64,000 nt of DNA from Pseudomonadota bacterium (lineage in GTDB: Bacteria > Pseudomonadota > Gammaproteobacteria > Burkholderiales > Burkholderiaceae_C). The DNA lies in contig JAFEEF010000002.1 in assembly GCA_018241265.1 (NCBI GenBank), forward strand, positions 62,001-126,000, given 5' to 3'. The notes under the pieces are model-generated. The model searched no databases and was not told where the DNA came from. It worked only from the letters and a program-made list of their open reading frames with translations. The stretch's first letter is position 1; every line of letters starts with the position of its first letter. This document shows positions 28,958 through 37,640 of the stretch, piece by piece. The translations under genes and the position numbers were made by a program.

Positions 28958-29854
28958 TCAGTGTCCCAGCGTCTCGGCCAGCATGCGCTCGACGCCGACC
29001 TGCCACGCGGGGAGGTGTGCCTCGAACAAGTCGCGCAGCTTGCGGGTGTCGAGGCGGGAGTTGTGCGGCCGGCGCGCCGGTGTCGGAAACGCCGTCGTCG
29101 GCACCGGTCGGATGGCTTCGTTCGGCACGCGCACCGGTACACCCAGCGCGCGCGCCTGCTCGATCACGTGCGAGGCGTAGCCATGCCAGGTGGTCTCGCC
29201 CGACGCCACGGCATGGTAGGTGCCGGCCACCACGGGCCGCGCGAGCGCGGTACGCAGTGCATGCGCGGTCAAGTCCGCCAGCAGCTCGGCGCCGGTCGGC
29301 GCGCCGAACTGATCATCGATCACCTTCAGCTCGTCGCGCTCGGCCGCGAGCTTCAGCATCGTCTTGGCGAAGTTCCCGCCGCGCGCCGCGTACACCCAAC
29401 TCGTGCGCAGGATCAGGTGGCGACAGCCGCTCGCGCGGATCAGCTCTTCGCCTTCGAGCTTGGTCTGGCCATACACGTTGAGCGGCCCGGTCGGCGCTTC
29501 CTCGCTGCGCGGCTGGTCGCCGCTGCCGTCGAAGACGTAGTCGGTCGAGTAGTGCAGCAGCCAGGCGCCCATCGCGGCCGCCTCGCGGGCGATTGCGCCG
29601 GGCGCAGTCGCGTTGAGCAGGCGCGCGATCTCGGGTTCGCTTTCGGCCTTGTCGACCGCGGTGTGCGCGGCGGCATTCACGATGATGTCCGGCCGGACCC
29701 GGCGCACGGTGCCGACCACCGCATCCGGCCGGCTGAAGTCGCCGGACAGGTCGGTGCTGTCGAAGTCGACCGCAATCAACTCGCCGAGTGTCGCCAGCGA
29801 CCGCTGCAACTCCCAGCCGACCTGGCCGCCTTTGCCGAACAGCAGGATCTTCAT
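28958..29854 (-). CDS. rfbD: dTDP-4-dehydrorhamnose reductase
   Basis: A 298-residue short-chain dehydrogenase that completes dTDP-L-rhamnose. [20 protein letters not shown] is the NADPH-binding start, [20 protein letters not shown] follows, and the catalytic [10 protein letters not shown] and YGQTKLEGE motifs are present. Start ATG 29854 overlaps the rfbB stop by 4 bases. Gene order rfbB-D-A-C is a common arrangement. Confidence 0.96.
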   Translation of the reverse strand: MKILLFGKGGQVGWELQRSLATLGELIAVDFDSTDLSGDFSRPDAVVGTVRRVRPDIIVNAAAHTAVDKAESEPEIARLLNATAPGAIAREAAAMGAWLLHYSTDYVFDGSGDQPRSEEAPTGPLNVYGQTKLEGEELIRASGCRHLILRTSWVYAARGGNFAKTMLKLAAERDELKVIDDQFGAPTGAELLADLTAHALRTALARPVVAGTYHAVASGETTWHGYASHVIEQARALGVPVRVPNEAIRPVPTTAFPTPARRPHNSRLDTRKLRDLFEAHLPAWQVGVERMLAETLGH

Positions 29855-30933
29855 GCGGTCACCGATGCCGATGCAGGCGCTCCGTACTGCTTGTCCAGCC
29901 ACTGCCGATAGGCGCCTGACCGCACCCCGTCGACCCAGGCGGTGTTGCCGAGGTACCAGCGGATCGTCTTGTCGATGCCGCTCTCGAACGTCTCGGCAGG
30001 CCGCCAACCGAGCTCGGCTTCGATCTTGCCAGGATCGATCGCGTAGCGCCGGTCGTGACCGGGCCTGTCCTTGACGAACGTGATGAGGTCTTCGTAGCGC
30101 GCACCGTCCGCGCGCGGCCGCAACTCGTCGAGCTTGCGGCAGATGGTCGTCACGACGTCGATGTTGCGGATCTCGTTCTTGCCGCCGACGTTGTAGGTCT
30201 CGCCGGGCCGGCCGCGCTCAAGCACCTGGCGGATCGCCTCGCAATGGTCGGTCACGAACAGCCAATCCCGTACGTTCCTGCCGTCGCCGTAGACCGGCAG
30301 CGGCTTGCCGTCGAGCGCGTTCAGGATCACGAGCGGGATCAGCTTCTCGGGGAAGTGATAGGGCCCGTAGTTGTTGCTGCAGTTCGTCGTCAGCGTCGGC
30401 AGGCCGTAGGTATGGTGGTACGCGCGCACGAGATGGTCGCTGCCGGCCTTGCTCGCCGAGTACGGGCTGTTCGGCGCATAGGGCGTAGTCTCGCTGAACG
30501 CCGGATCGTCTTCCGCCAGCGATCCGTACACCTCGTCGGTCGAGACGTGCAGGAAGCGGAATGCCTCGCGCTCGCGGGCGTCGAGTCCGCTCCAGTAGGC
30601 GCGCGTTTCCTCGAGCAGGCTGAAGGTGCCGACCATGTTGGTTTGGATGAACTCGCCAGGACCGTGGATCGAGCGATCGACGTGGCTCTCGGCCGCGAAA
30701 TGCAGCAAGGCGCGCGGCCGGTGCTCGCTCAGCAGACGCGCGACGAGCACGCGGTCGCAGATGTCGCCCTGCACCAGCTCGCAACGGCCCGGTCCGAGCA
30801 GTGGTTCGATCGTCTCGGCATTGCCGGCATAGGTCAGCTTGTCGAGCACGACGACCGGTTCCGTACCGCTCGCAAACCAGTGGTGGACGAAGTTGCCGCC
30901 AATGAAGCCGGCGGCGCCTGTGATCAGCAGCAT
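29851..30933 (-). CDS. rfbB: dTDP-glucose 4,6-dehydratase
   Basis: A 360-residue NAD-dependent dehydratase. [18 protein letters not shown] is the NAD-binding motif; [14 protein letters not shown], the catalytic STDEVYG with the Asp-Glu pair, and [15 protein letters not shown] with YxxxK are all intact. Its product, dTDP-4-keto-6-deoxyglucose, is the branch point for rhamnose (RfbC/RfbD) and for the VioA-like aminotransferase downstream. It starts 8 bases after the MarR-type regulator gene. Confidence 0.97.
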   Translation of the reverse strand: MLLITGAAGFIGGNFVHHWFASGTEPVVVLDKLTYAGNAETIEPLLGPGRCELVQGDICDRVLVARLLSEHRPRALLHFAAESHVDRSIHGPGEFIQTNMVGTFSLLEETRAYWSGLDAREREAFRFLHVSTDEVYGSLAEDDPAFSETTPYAPNSPYSASKAGSDHLVRAYHHTYGLPTLTTNCSNNYGPYHFPEKLIPLVILNALDGKPLPVYGDGRNVRDWLFVTDHCEAIRQVLERGRPGETYNVGGKNEIRNIDVVTTICRKLDELRPRADGARYEDLITFVKDRPGHDRRYAIDPGKIEAELGWRPAETFESGIDKTIRWYLGNTAWVDGVRSGAYRQWLDKQYGAPASASVTA

Positions 30934-30941
30934 CGTGGGCC

Positions 30942-31286
30942 TTACTCTCGTTCGTTGGCCGGCAACTCGGCCACCTCGCGCCGCAGGTTTGCCAGCTCCG
31001 CGGTCAGCCGGTCGTATTCGAGCGTCTTGCGCTGCAGGAAGGCGCGCGTCAGGCGCAGTTTCTGCTCGACGCCGGTCGGCGTCATCAGGTAGGCATACGC
31101 CCACTTGTGGTCGCTGCGCCGGAAGTTGCTGGCCTTGATCCAGCCCTTGTCGGCCAGCGCGCGCAGGCAGAAGTTGATGCGGCCAACGCTCACGCCCAAA
31201 CGGCGCGCGAGGCTGCGTTGGCTCGTCGCCGGATCGGCGGACAGTTCGCGCAGCAGGTGGAGGTCGAGCTCGTCGGGGGGCGGCAT
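30942..31286 (-). CDS. MarR-family EPS-associated transcriptional regulator
   Basis: A 114-residue protein with an N-terminal winged helix ([39 protein letters not shown]) followed by a coiled-coil-like C-terminus ([20 protein letters not shown]). This build matches the small MarR-type regulators that often head exopolysaccharide operons. The frame is open to an ATG at 31319, but that ATG sits inside the TATAAT box, so ATG 31286 is used. Being first in the minus-strand operon, it probably regulates its own transcription unit. Confidence 0.85.
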   Translation of the reverse strand: MPPPDELDLHLLRELSADPATSQRSLARRLGVSVGRINFCLRALADKGWIKASNFRRSDHKWAYAYLMTPTGVEQKLRLTRAFLQRKTLEYDRLTAELANLRREVAELPANERE

Positions 31287-31317
31287 GGAGGATGTGTTCA
31301 GCGCTTGAACGCGGCGC

Positions 31318-31323
31318 ATTATA
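31318..31323 (-). promoter_or_regulatory. -10 box (TATAAT) of the minus-strand polysaccharide operon
   Basis: A perfect TATAAT reading leftward. The predicted transcript start is about 31311, leaving a leader of about 24 nt before the MarR-type gene. It is the only perfect -10 seen on this strand before that operon; no TTGACA-like -35 is visible at the right distance, which suggests activator dependence. Confidence 0.6.
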
Positions 31324-31433
31324 GGGGTCGGCCGCGCGCATCCCCGGGTCGATCGGCGCGTCGCCTACACAGCTTTGAGGACGTCGCCCTTTCCGGGGAC
31401 TGTCCACGGCCGCATTGCAGGCGTTCGGGCCCG

Positions 31434-31439
31434 TACAAT
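31434..31439 (+). promoter_or_regulatory. -10 box (TACAAT) with predicted leaderless start of the WecA-like gene
   Basis: TACAAT ends 7 positions before the second of two consecutive ATG codons (31446), so the predicted first transcribed base is the A of that ATG. There is no ribosome binding site. Confidence 0.5.
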
Positions 31440-31442
31440 TCA

Positions 31443-32537
31443 ATGATGCTGGTTCTGCTGCTTGGCTTCGGACTTTCCTTAGGGGTGACCTTCATGGTCA
31501 TCCGGTTCTCGCGGGTCCATGCCCACCTGTCGGGCGATTCGGACATGAGCGGTCCGCAGAAATTCCATGCGCGGCCGGTGCCGCGCGTTGGCGGATTCGG
31601 CATCCTGATCGGTCTGTTCGGTGCGCTGGTGCTGCTGCGGGTGCACTTCGGAGAAGACGGTGCGCTCGGGCTCTGGCTGCTTGGATGCGCATTGCCGGCC
31701 TTCATCGCAGGCTTTGCCGAAGACCTCACGAAGAACCAGAGTCCGCTGCGGCGCCTCGTCTGCACCGCAGTGTCGGCGGTGCTCGCGGCCTGGCTGCTCG
31801 GCGCCGTCATCGAGCGCACCGACATTCCCGGTCTCGACTGGCTCGTGACCTTCGCTGTGCCCGCATTCCTGGTCACGGTGTTCGCGGTGTCCGGCGTCGC
31901 CAATGCGGTGAACATCATCGACGGCTTCAATGGGTTGGCCGCGATGTGCGTCGTGATGATCCTGGGTGCGCTGACGTACGTCGCGTTCCAGGCCGGCGAC
32001 GTCGTGATCGGCTTCACCGCGCTGGCCACGCTCGGCGCGGTGCTCGGGTTCTTCGTCTGGAATTTTCCGGCCGGGTTGATCTTCCTCGGCGACGGCGGCG
32101 CTTACTTTCTCGGCTTCTTCGCAGCCGAGCTGAGCATCCTATTGCTCCAGCGCAATTCCGCCGTGTCGCCGTTGTTCCCGCTGCTGGTCTGCATCTATCC
32201 GATCTTCGAAACGGTGTTCTCGATGTACCGCCGCAAGTTCGTGCGCGGCCGGGCGGTCGGCATGCCCGACGGCGTGCACCTGCACAGCCTGATCTACCGG
32301 CGGCTGATGCGCTGGGCGGTGGGCGACCGCAGTGCCAAGGCGCTGACGAAGCGCAATTCCGCGACCGCGCCCTATCTGTGGATGCTGTGCATGTTGTCGG
32401 TCATCCCGGCGGTGCTGTTCTGGAACAACTCGGCGGCGCTCGGATGCTTCATTTTCCTGTTCGGCGCTACCTACGTGATTCTGTACAGCCGGATCGTGAG
32501 ATTCCGCGCTCCCAACTGGATGATCGTCCGGCGCTGA
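31443..32537 (+). CDS. WecA/MraY-family undecaprenyl-phosphate sugar-1-phosphate transferase
   Basis: A polytopic membrane enzyme of about 364 residues with some 10-11 helices. It transfers a sugar-1-phosphate (commonly GlcNAc-1-P) to undecaprenyl phosphate to start glycan synthesis. [35 protein letters not shown] (the usual Asp-Asp pair is Glu-Asp), [25 protein letters not shown] and [12 protein letters not shown] are family motifs. Two ATGs (31443, 31446) begin the frame. It is divergent from the MarR-type gene and next to the polysaccharide locus, giving the locus a second initiating transferase. Close relatives include WbpL-like proteins; the sugar is not determined. Confidence 0.88.
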   Translation: MMLVLLLGFGLSLGVTFMVIRFSRVHAHLSGDSDMSGPQKFHARPVPRVGGFGILIGLFGALVLLRVHFGEDGALGLWLLGCALPAFIAGFAEDLTKNQSPLRRLVCTAVSAVLAAWLLGAVIERTDIPGLDWLVTFAVPAFLVTVFAVSGVANAVNIIDGFNGLAAMCVVMILGALTYVAFQAGDVVIGFTALATLGAVLGFFVWNFPAGLIFLGDGGAYFLGFFAAELSILLLQRNSAVSPLFPLLVCIYPIFETVFSMYRRKFVRGRAVGMPDGVHLHSLIYRRLMRWAVGDRSAKALTKRNSATAPYLWMLCMLSVIPAVLFWNNSAALGCFIFLFGATYVILYSRIVRFRAPNWMIVRR

Positions 32538-32559
32538 AGCGCCGCCGGCGGCCGCGCGC

Positions 32560-32565
32560 GATAAT
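32560..32565 (+). promoter_or_regulatory. -10 box (GATAAT) with predicted leaderless start of rhlE
   Basis: GATAAT, then a 6-base spacer, then ATG 32572. With the usual 7-position distance the transcript would begin at the A of the start codon. No ribosome binding site is seen. Confidence 0.45.
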
Positions 32566-32571
32566 TCGCGG

Positions 32572-34041
32572 ATGATTGAAACCCCCATGAACGACGCGGT
32601 GGCCTTGCCGGCCGAGGCGTCGACCCCGTCCGCGCCGCGCGAATTCTCGGCGCTCGGCCTGGCGCCGAGCCTGCAGCGCGCCGTCGCGGACCAGGGCTAC
32701 ACCGAGATGACGCCGATCCAGGCCAAGGCGATACCGATCGTTCTGGCCGGCCGCGACGTCATGGGCGCGGCGCAGACCGGCACCGGCAAGACCGCGGCCT
32801 TCTCGCTGCCCCTGCTGCACCGCATGCTGCCGCACGAGAACAGCAGCATGTCGCCGGCGCGCCATCCGGTTCGTGCGCTGGTGATCGCGCCGACGCGCGA
32901 GTTGGCCGACCAGGTCGCGGTCAACATCAAAGGGTATGCGGCGCATTCGAAGCTGCGCGTCGCGGTCGTCTATGGCGGCGTCGACATGAAGCCGCAGACC
33001 GCCGAGCTCAAGGCCGGTGTCGAGGTGCTGGTCGCGACGCCCGGACGGCTGCTCGACCACATCGAGGCAAAGAACTGCGTGCTGAACCAGGTCGAGTACG
33101 TCGTCCTCGACGAGGCCGACCGGATGCTCGACATCGGCTTCCTGCCGGATCTGCAACGCATCCTCAGCTACCTGCCCAGGGTGCGTCAGACGCTGCTGTT
33201 CTCGGCGACGTTCTCGCCCGAGATCAAGCGGCTTGCCGAGAGCTACCTGCAGGACCCGGTGCTGGTCGAAGTCGCGCGGCCGAACGCGACGGCGGCGACC
33301 GTGGAGCAACGCTTCTACAGCGTTGCGCCCGACGACAAGCGGCGTGCGGTGCTGAAGCTGCTGAAGGAACGCTCGATCAAGCAGGCGCTCGTGTTCGTCA
33401 ATTCCAAGCTCGGCTGCGCACGCCTGGCGCGCGCGTTCGAGCGCGATGGCCTGCGCACCAACGCGCTGCACGGCGACAAGTCGCAGGACGAGCGGCTGAA
33501 GGCGCTCGACGCCTTCAAGCGCGGCGACGTCGACGTGCTCGTCGCGACCGACGTCGCGGCGCGCGGGCTCGACATTGCCGACCTGCCGGCGGTGTTCAAC
33601 TTCGACGTGCCGTTCAATGCCGAGGACTATGTGCACCGCATCGGCCGCACCGGACGCGCCGGCGCGTCCGGGCTGGCAATGACGCTGGTGGCGCGCGAGG
33701 ACATGCGCAACGTCGGCGACATCGAGCGGCTGATCAAGAAGAAGATCGAGATCGAGGCGATCGAACTCGACGACGACGCGTCGCCGCGCTACGAGCGGCG
33801 GGATCGCACGCGCCGCGACGGCGACGACGAGCGTCGCGGTCGGCGCAGCGATGCGATGCCGGTCGCACCGTCGCGCGACCCGTTCTTCGATCGGCCGTAT
33901 GAGCCGAGCGCGACGGCCTCCGAAGCCGCCTGGGAACGCAAGGTACCGGCTGCCCCGCGCGGGCTGTCGCCGAACATCAAGCCGAAGAAGAAGGTCGCTG
34001 CGCTGTTCGGCGCAAAGCAGCCGGCCGACGCGACGTCCTGA
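32572..34041 (+). CDS. rhlE: DEAD-box RNA helicase, RhlE type
   Basis: A 489-residue ATP-dependent RNA helicase. The Q motif region FSALGLAPSLQRAV, GAAQTGTGKTAAFSLPLL (motif I), PTRELADQ, ATPGRLLDH, VLDEADRMLDIGF (DEAD), SATFSPEI (SAT), and HRIGRTGRAG (motif VI) are present in order. Residues after about 395 form a charged, Arg/Asp-rich tail ending in IKPKKKVAALFG, as in RhlE-like proteins of this group. It is expected to act in ribosome assembly or RNA decay, perhaps with RNase E (58.3 kb). A second ATG at residue 6 is an alternative start. Confidence 0.93.
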   Translation: MIETPMNDAVALPAEASTPSAPREFSALGLAPSLQRAVADQGYTEMTPIQAKAIPIVLAGRDVMGAAQTGTGKTAAFSLPLLHRMLPHENSSMSPARHPVRALVIAPTRELADQVAVNIKGYAAHSKLRVAVVYGGVDMKPQTAELKAGVEVLVATPGRLLDHIEAKNCVLNQVEYVVLDEADRMLDIGFLPDLQRILSYLPRVRQTLLFSATFSPEIKRLAESYLQDPVLVEVARPNATAATVEQRFYSVAPDDKRRAVLKLLKERSIKQALVFVNSKLGCARLARAFERDGLRTNALHGDKSQDERLKALDAFKRGDVDVLVATDVAARGLDIADLPAVFNFDVPFNAEDYVHRIGRTGRAGASGLAMTLVAREDMRNVGDIERLIKKKIEIEAIELDDDASPRYERRDRTRRDGDDERRGRRSDAMPVAPSRDPFFDRPYEPSATASEAAWERKVPAAPRGLSPNIKPKKKVAALFGAKQPADATS

Positions 34042-34065
34042 GCGCGCAGGCGGGCCGGCGCCCGG

Positions 34066-34863
34066 TCAGGTGGCCAGCAGCGCGAAGATCGCCGGCACGT
34101 CCGGCGGCAGGCGGGTCGGCCGGGCCCGCCATGCGGCGACGCGATCGGTGCGCGTGGCCCCCGAAGGCAGCGTCAGTCCCCAGCTCACCGAGAGCTCGGT
34201 CGTCGCGCCAAGGTGCGCCAGCAGCGCATCGAGCAGGGCCGCGTTGCGGTAGGGCGTCTCGATCATCAGTTGGGTTTGGCCGTTGCGGCGCGACGTCGCC
34301 TCGAGCTCGCGGATGCGCCCGCCGCGCGCCGCCGGGTCGGCCGGCAGGTAGCCTACGAAGGCGAAACTCTGGCCGTTCAGGCCGCTCGCTGCCAGCGCCA
34401 GCAGCATCGAACTCGGCCCGGCCAGGCTCACGACGCGCAGACCGGCGCTGTGTGCCGCGCGCACCAGCGCGGCCCCCGGATCGGCCACCGCCGGCAGCCC
34501 GGCCTCGGAGATCAGTCCGATGTCGTGGCCGAGGTGCGCCGGTTCGAGCAGCGGCGCGACGTTGGTCGGCGTGCGTGTCGCCCCCGCACCCTTGCGCGGC
34601 CGCGGCAGCTCGACGATCGACATCTCCTGCAGCGGTGCGATGAGCGGCTCGATCGCGGCGACGCGCTTCAGGAAGGCGCGCGTCGTCTTCGCGTTCTCGG
34701 CGACCCAGTGGCGCAGGCGCGCCGCACGTTGGACCACGCCGAGCGGCAGCGCGTCGGTGAGTGCCGGCAGTGGCTCGGGCATGCCGAAGTCGAGCGTGTT
34801 CGGCACCAGATACAGCGTGCCCGCCGGCGCAGCACCGGCATCGGAATCGCCGGCGAGGCTCAC
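34066..34863 (-). CDS. SAM-dependent methyltransferase, tetrapyrrole methylase / RsmI-like family
   Basis: A protein of about 265 residues. GTLYLVPNTLDFGMPEPLP starts the domain, IGLISEAGLPAVADPGAALV is the conserved SAM-binding segment of the tetrapyrrole methylase (TP_methylase) superfamily, and VSLAGPSSMLLALAASGLNG with GYLPADPAARGGRIRELE are as in RsmI. RsmI modifies 16S rRNA C1402; this shorter divergent relative may have another substrate. GTG 34863 overlaps the maf stop by 4 bases (GTGA), which fixes the start better than the longer frame. Confidence 0.82.
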   Translation of the reverse strand: MSLAGDSDAGAAPAGTLYLVPNTLDFGMPEPLPALTDALPLGVVQRAARLRHWVAENAKTTRAFLKRVAAIEPLIAPLQEMSIVELPRPRKGAGATRTPTNVAPLLEPAHLGHDIGLISEAGLPAVADPGAALVRAAHSAGLRVVSLAGPSSMLLALAASGLNGQSFAFVGYLPADPAARGGRIRELEATSRRNGQTQLMIETPYRNAALLDALLAHLGATTELSVSWGLTLPSGATRTDRVAAWRARPTRLPPDVPAIFALLAT

Positions 34864-35456
34864 GACGGAGCTGCCAGCGGATCGATGCCGGCCTCGCGCA
34901 GCAGCGCACAAGTGCGGATCAGCGGCAGGCCGACGAGTGCCGTCGGGTCGTCCGACTCGATCGCGTCGAGCAGCGCGATGCCCAGCGTTTCGGCCTTCGC
35001 GCTGCCGGCGCAGTCGTACGGCTCTTCGGCGCGCAGATAGTGTTCGATCTCGGCGTCGGTCAACGGGCGAAAACGGACCGTCACCGGCACCCGCGCCTGT
35101 GCGACGAAGCCGCGCGTCGCATGGACGACGGCCACCGCGGTGTGGAAGACGATGCTGTGGCCGCGCATCGCGCGCAGTTGCTCCACCGCGCGTTCATGGG
35201 TGCCGGGCTTGCCGATCGCGAGGCCCCCGTGGTCCGCGACCTGATCGGATCCGATCACGACGGCGTTCGGGTAGCGGTCGGCCACCGCGCGCGCCTTCGC
35301 CAGCGCGAGTCGTTCGGCGAGCGCCGACGGCGGCTCGCCCGGATGCGCGGTTTCGTCGACTTCCGGTGACACGACGTCGAACGGCAGGCGCAGGCGGATC
35401 AGCAGCTCGCGCCGGTAGCGCGATGTCGAGGCGAGGATCAGCGTGGACGCAGGCAT
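34860..35456 (-). CDS. maf: Maf-like nucleoside triphosphate pyrophosphatase
   Basis: A 198-residue house-cleaning nucleotide pyrophosphatase. LILASTSRYRRELLIRLRLP, VDETAHPGEPPSALAERLAL, VVIGSDQVADHGGLAIGKPG and YDCAGSAKAETLGIALLDAI are Maf-family motifs; the last resembles the YceF-type, which prefers m7GTP. ATG 35456 (PASTLILAST) is the start; the upstream 31 codons lack family sequence. It is divergent from yceD. Confidence 0.93.
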   Translation of the reverse strand: MPASTLILASTSRYRRELLIRLRLPFDVVSPEVDETAHPGEPPSALAERLALAKARAVADRYPNAVVIGSDQVADHGGLAIGKPGTHERAVEQLRAMRGHSIVFHTAVAVVHATRGFVAQARVPVTVRFRPLTDAEIEHYLRAEEPYDCAGSAKAETLGIALLDAIESDDPTALVGLPLIRTCALLREAGIDPLAAPS

Positions 35457-35486
35457 GGCGCGCAGGATAGTCCGAACGCTGCCGCC

Positions 35487-35510
35487 GGGTGCGATCGAGG
35501 GTGCGATCGA
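35487..35510. repeat. Two tandem 12-bp direct repeats upstream of yceD
   Basis: GGGTGCGATCGA occurs twice head to tail. It covers about -49 to -26 relative to the predicted yceD transcript start at 35536, where a -35 box or regulator site would lie, and also sits 31 bases from the maf start codon. Confidence 0.55.
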
Positions 35511-35523
35511 GGCAGGGCCGCCG

Positions 35524-35529
35524 TACACT
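35524..35529 (+). promoter_or_regulatory. -10 box (TACACT) with predicted leaderless start of yceD
   Basis: TACACT is followed by six bases and ATG 35536, so the predicted first base of the transcript is the start codon's A. No ribosome binding site is present. Confidence 0.45.
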
Positions 35530-35535
35530 GGTTCG

Positions 35536-36075
35536 ATGGCGCAACGCAATTTCGATCCCCGCCGCCTCGACGTGGCCGCGTTCGCGAAGGAGGGGGCGAC
35601 ACTCTCCGGCAGTTGGCCGGTGGCCGCGCTGCCGCGCCTCGCGGAGTCGGCGGCGGCGCGCGATACGCTCGGCCAGGTGACTTTCGAGGCGCGCGGCGAG
35701 CGCCGTGAGGAGGCAGGCGGCGCGCCTCAGACCTGGCTGCATCTGAAAGCTTCGGCACGTCTGCCGCTCGCCTGCCAGCGCTGCCTCGAGCCGGTCGACG
35801 TGCCGCTCGACGTGCAGCAGAGTCTGCGGTTCGTCGCCGGCGAGAATCAGGCCGCCGAGCTCGACGCCGATAGCGAGTACGACGTGCTCGCCCTGACGAA
35901 GTCGCTCGACCTGCAGGAGCTCGTCGAGGATGAGCTCCTGCTGGCGCTGCCGCTGGTGCCCAGGCACGACGTCTGCCCGCATCCGTTGCCGATGGCCGAG
36001 CACGGGGCGACGGCGGAGGAACGCGAGCATCCGTTCGCCGCCCTCGCCGCGTTGCGTGGCGGCAAGGCTCGGTAG
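35536..36075 (+). CDS. yceD: YceD/DUF177 family protein (23S rRNA accumulation protein)
   Basis: A 179-residue protein with the DUF177 core: LPLACQRCLEPVDVPLDVQQ with the CxxC pair, and YDVLALTKSLDLQELVEDEL followed by LALPLVPRH. In E. coli and plants the family is linked to 23S rRNA processing or accumulation, and the gene is almost always next to rpmF, as here. A predicted -10 box ends 7 positions before the ATG. Confidence 0.93.
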   Translation: MAQRNFDPRRLDVAAFAKEGATLSGSWPVAALPRLAESAAARDTLGQVTFEARGERREEAGGAPQTWLHLKASARLPLACQRCLEPVDVPLDVQQSLRFVAGENQAAELDADSEYDVLALTKSLDLQELVEDELLLALPLVPRHDVCPHPLPMAEHGATAEEREHPFAALAALRGGKAR

Positions 36076-36097
36076 CGGGACGAGCCTGCCGTCATGC

Positions 36098-36103
36098 TAG
36101 AAT
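36098..36103 (+). promoter_or_regulatory. Candidate -10 box (TAGAAT) for rpmF and the fab operon
   Basis: TAGAAT just after yceD gives a predicted start near 36110 and a leader of about 150 nt before rpmF. The leader holds a T6 run (36111-36116), a short GGAG...CTCC hairpin, and GGCG...CGCC followed by T5 at 36181-36185 that looks like a weak attenuator. Confidence 0.45.
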
Positions 36104-36259
36104 CACCGGCTTTTTTCGGAGGGGCCGAAGCTCCTCGTCTGGGGTCGGATCTGCCGAGGCGATCGAGGCAAACGCCCCGCTTTTTCAAATTCCTGCGCGC
36201 GGTCGATGTCCGCCGCAGTGCCGGCCCGGTGGGATCCTGGGCCTACAGGAGTGACTCCC

Positions 36260-36442
36260 ATGGCCGTCCAGCAGAACAAGAAGTCGCCGTCCAAGCGCGG
36301 CATGCACCGCTCGCACAACGCGCTGAGCGTGCCAGGCGTGGCGATCGAGCCGACAACCGGCGAGACGCATCTGCGTCATCACATCAGCCCGACCGGCTTC
36401 TATCGCGGGCGCAAGATCCTCAAGAGCAAGTCGGACGCTTGA
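36260..36442 (+). CDS. rpmF: 50S ribosomal protein L32
   Basis: A 60-residue basic ribosomal protein. [20 protein letters not shown] is the diagnostic L32 N-terminus and [20 protein letters not shown] the C-terminus. It lacks the four zinc-binding cysteines of some L32 forms, as is usual in betaproteobacteria. CAGGAG is placed 8 bases before the ATG. It lies between yceD and plsX, the conserved order. Confidence 0.97.
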   Translation: MAVQQNKKSPSKRGMHRSHNALSVPGVAIEPTTGETHLRHHISPTGFYRGRKILKSKSDA

Positions 36443-36539
36443 CCGGTCGCTCGTCCGCCGGCGGCTGCCGGCCCGGCGCAGCGCAGCCCAGCCCATGGCG
36501 CGCGGACCGTCGAGCACAGGCACGTAGCAGGCTGTCCGC

Positions 36540-37640
36540 ATGACGAATCTTTCCGAGCCTTCGTCCGGAGACGCCGTCCGGCTGGCGGTCGACTGCATGG
36601 GGGGCGACCATGGCCCGGCAGTCACGTTGCCGGCCTGTCGTTCGTTCCTGACCGCCCATCCCGAAGCCGAACTGATCCTGGTCGGGCGCGGCGACGCGCT
36701 GCAGCCGGCGGCCGGCTGGGAGCGCTGCCGCATCGTCGAGGCCAGTGAGGTCGTCGAGATGCACGACCCGGTCGAAGTGGCGTTGCGACGCAAGAAGGAT
36801 TCGTCGATGCGCGTCGCCGTCGCGCAGGTCAAGCCGGGCGAAGACGGCCGTGCGCCTGCGCAGGCCTGCGTCTCGGCCGGCAACACCGGTGCGCTGATGG
36901 CGGTGTCGCGCTATCTGTTGAAGACGCTCGACGGCATCGACCGCCCGGCGATCGCCGCGGTATTGCCGAATGAGCGCGGCGGCGGCACGACGGTGCTCGA
37001 CCTCGGCGCCAACGTCGACTGCAGCGCCGAACATCTGCTGCAGTTCGCCGTGATGGGCAGTGCGCTGGTCGCGGCAGTCGACGGCAAGGAGAAGGCTTCG
37101 GTCGGCCTGCTCAACATCGGCGAGGAAGCGATCAAGGGCAGCGACACGATCAAGCAGGCCGGCGAACTGCTGCGGGCCGCCGCGGCAGCGGGGCTGCTGA
37201 ACTTCCACGGCAATGTCGAGGGCAACGACATCTTCAAGGGCACCGCCGACATCGTCGTCTGCGACGGTTTCGTCGGCAATGTCGTGCTGAAGACGTCCGA
37301 AGGACTCGCCGGCATGCTGGGGCGGTTCGTCAAGCAGGAATTCACGCGCAATCCGCTGACCAAGCTGGCGGCGCTGGCGGCACTGCCGGTGCTCAAGCAT
37401 CTGCAGACCCGCGTCGACCACCGCCGCATGAACGGCGCGGCGCTGCTCGGCCTGCGCGGCCTGGTGTTCAAGAGCCACGGCTCGGCCGACGCGTTCGCGT
37501 TCGAGCATGCGTTGGTTCGGGCTTATGATGCCGCGCGCAACGGCCTCCTGGAGCGTGTGCACCGGCGCATCCTCGACACCCTGGCCGCGATGCCGCAATC
37601 AGCCGACGAAACCACCAACGTGCAAGCGCTGTCCGCATGA
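36540..37640 (+). CDS. plsX: Phosphate acyltransferase PlsX
   Basis: A 366-residue enzyme that converts acyl-ACP to acyl-phosphate for phospholipid synthesis. [20 protein letters not shown] opens it; [53 protein letters not shown] and [20 protein letters not shown] are family motifs. It overlaps fabH by 4 bases (ATGA), consistent with the conserved rpmF-plsX-fabH unit. Confidence 0.97.
   Translation: MTNLSEPSSGDAVRLAVDCMGGDHGPAVTLPACRSFLTAHPEAELILVGRGDALQPAAGWERCRIVEASEVVEMHDPVEVALRRKKDSSMRVAVAQVKPGEDGRAPAQACVSAGNTGALMAVSRYLLKTLDGIDRPAIAAVLPNERGGGTTVLDLGANVDCSAEHLLQFAVMGSALVAAVDGKEKASVGLLNIGEEAIKGSDTIKQAGELLRAAAAAGLLNFHGNVEGNDIFKGTADIVVCDGFVGNVVLKTSEGLAGMLGRFVKQEFTRNPLTKLAALAALPVLKHLQTRVDHRRMNGAALLGLRGLVFKSHGSADAFAFEHALVRAYDAARNGLLERVHRRILDTLAAMPQSADETTNVQALSA

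Noticed and set aside
31319-31319. Upstream ATG as start of the MarR-type regulator
   Set aside because: The ATG overlaps the TATAAT box, so it would precede the predicted transcript start.
36094-36543. Plus-strand frame of 149 codons overlapping rpmF
   Set aside because: It reads rpmF in the wrong frame and begins inside the predicted promoter region.
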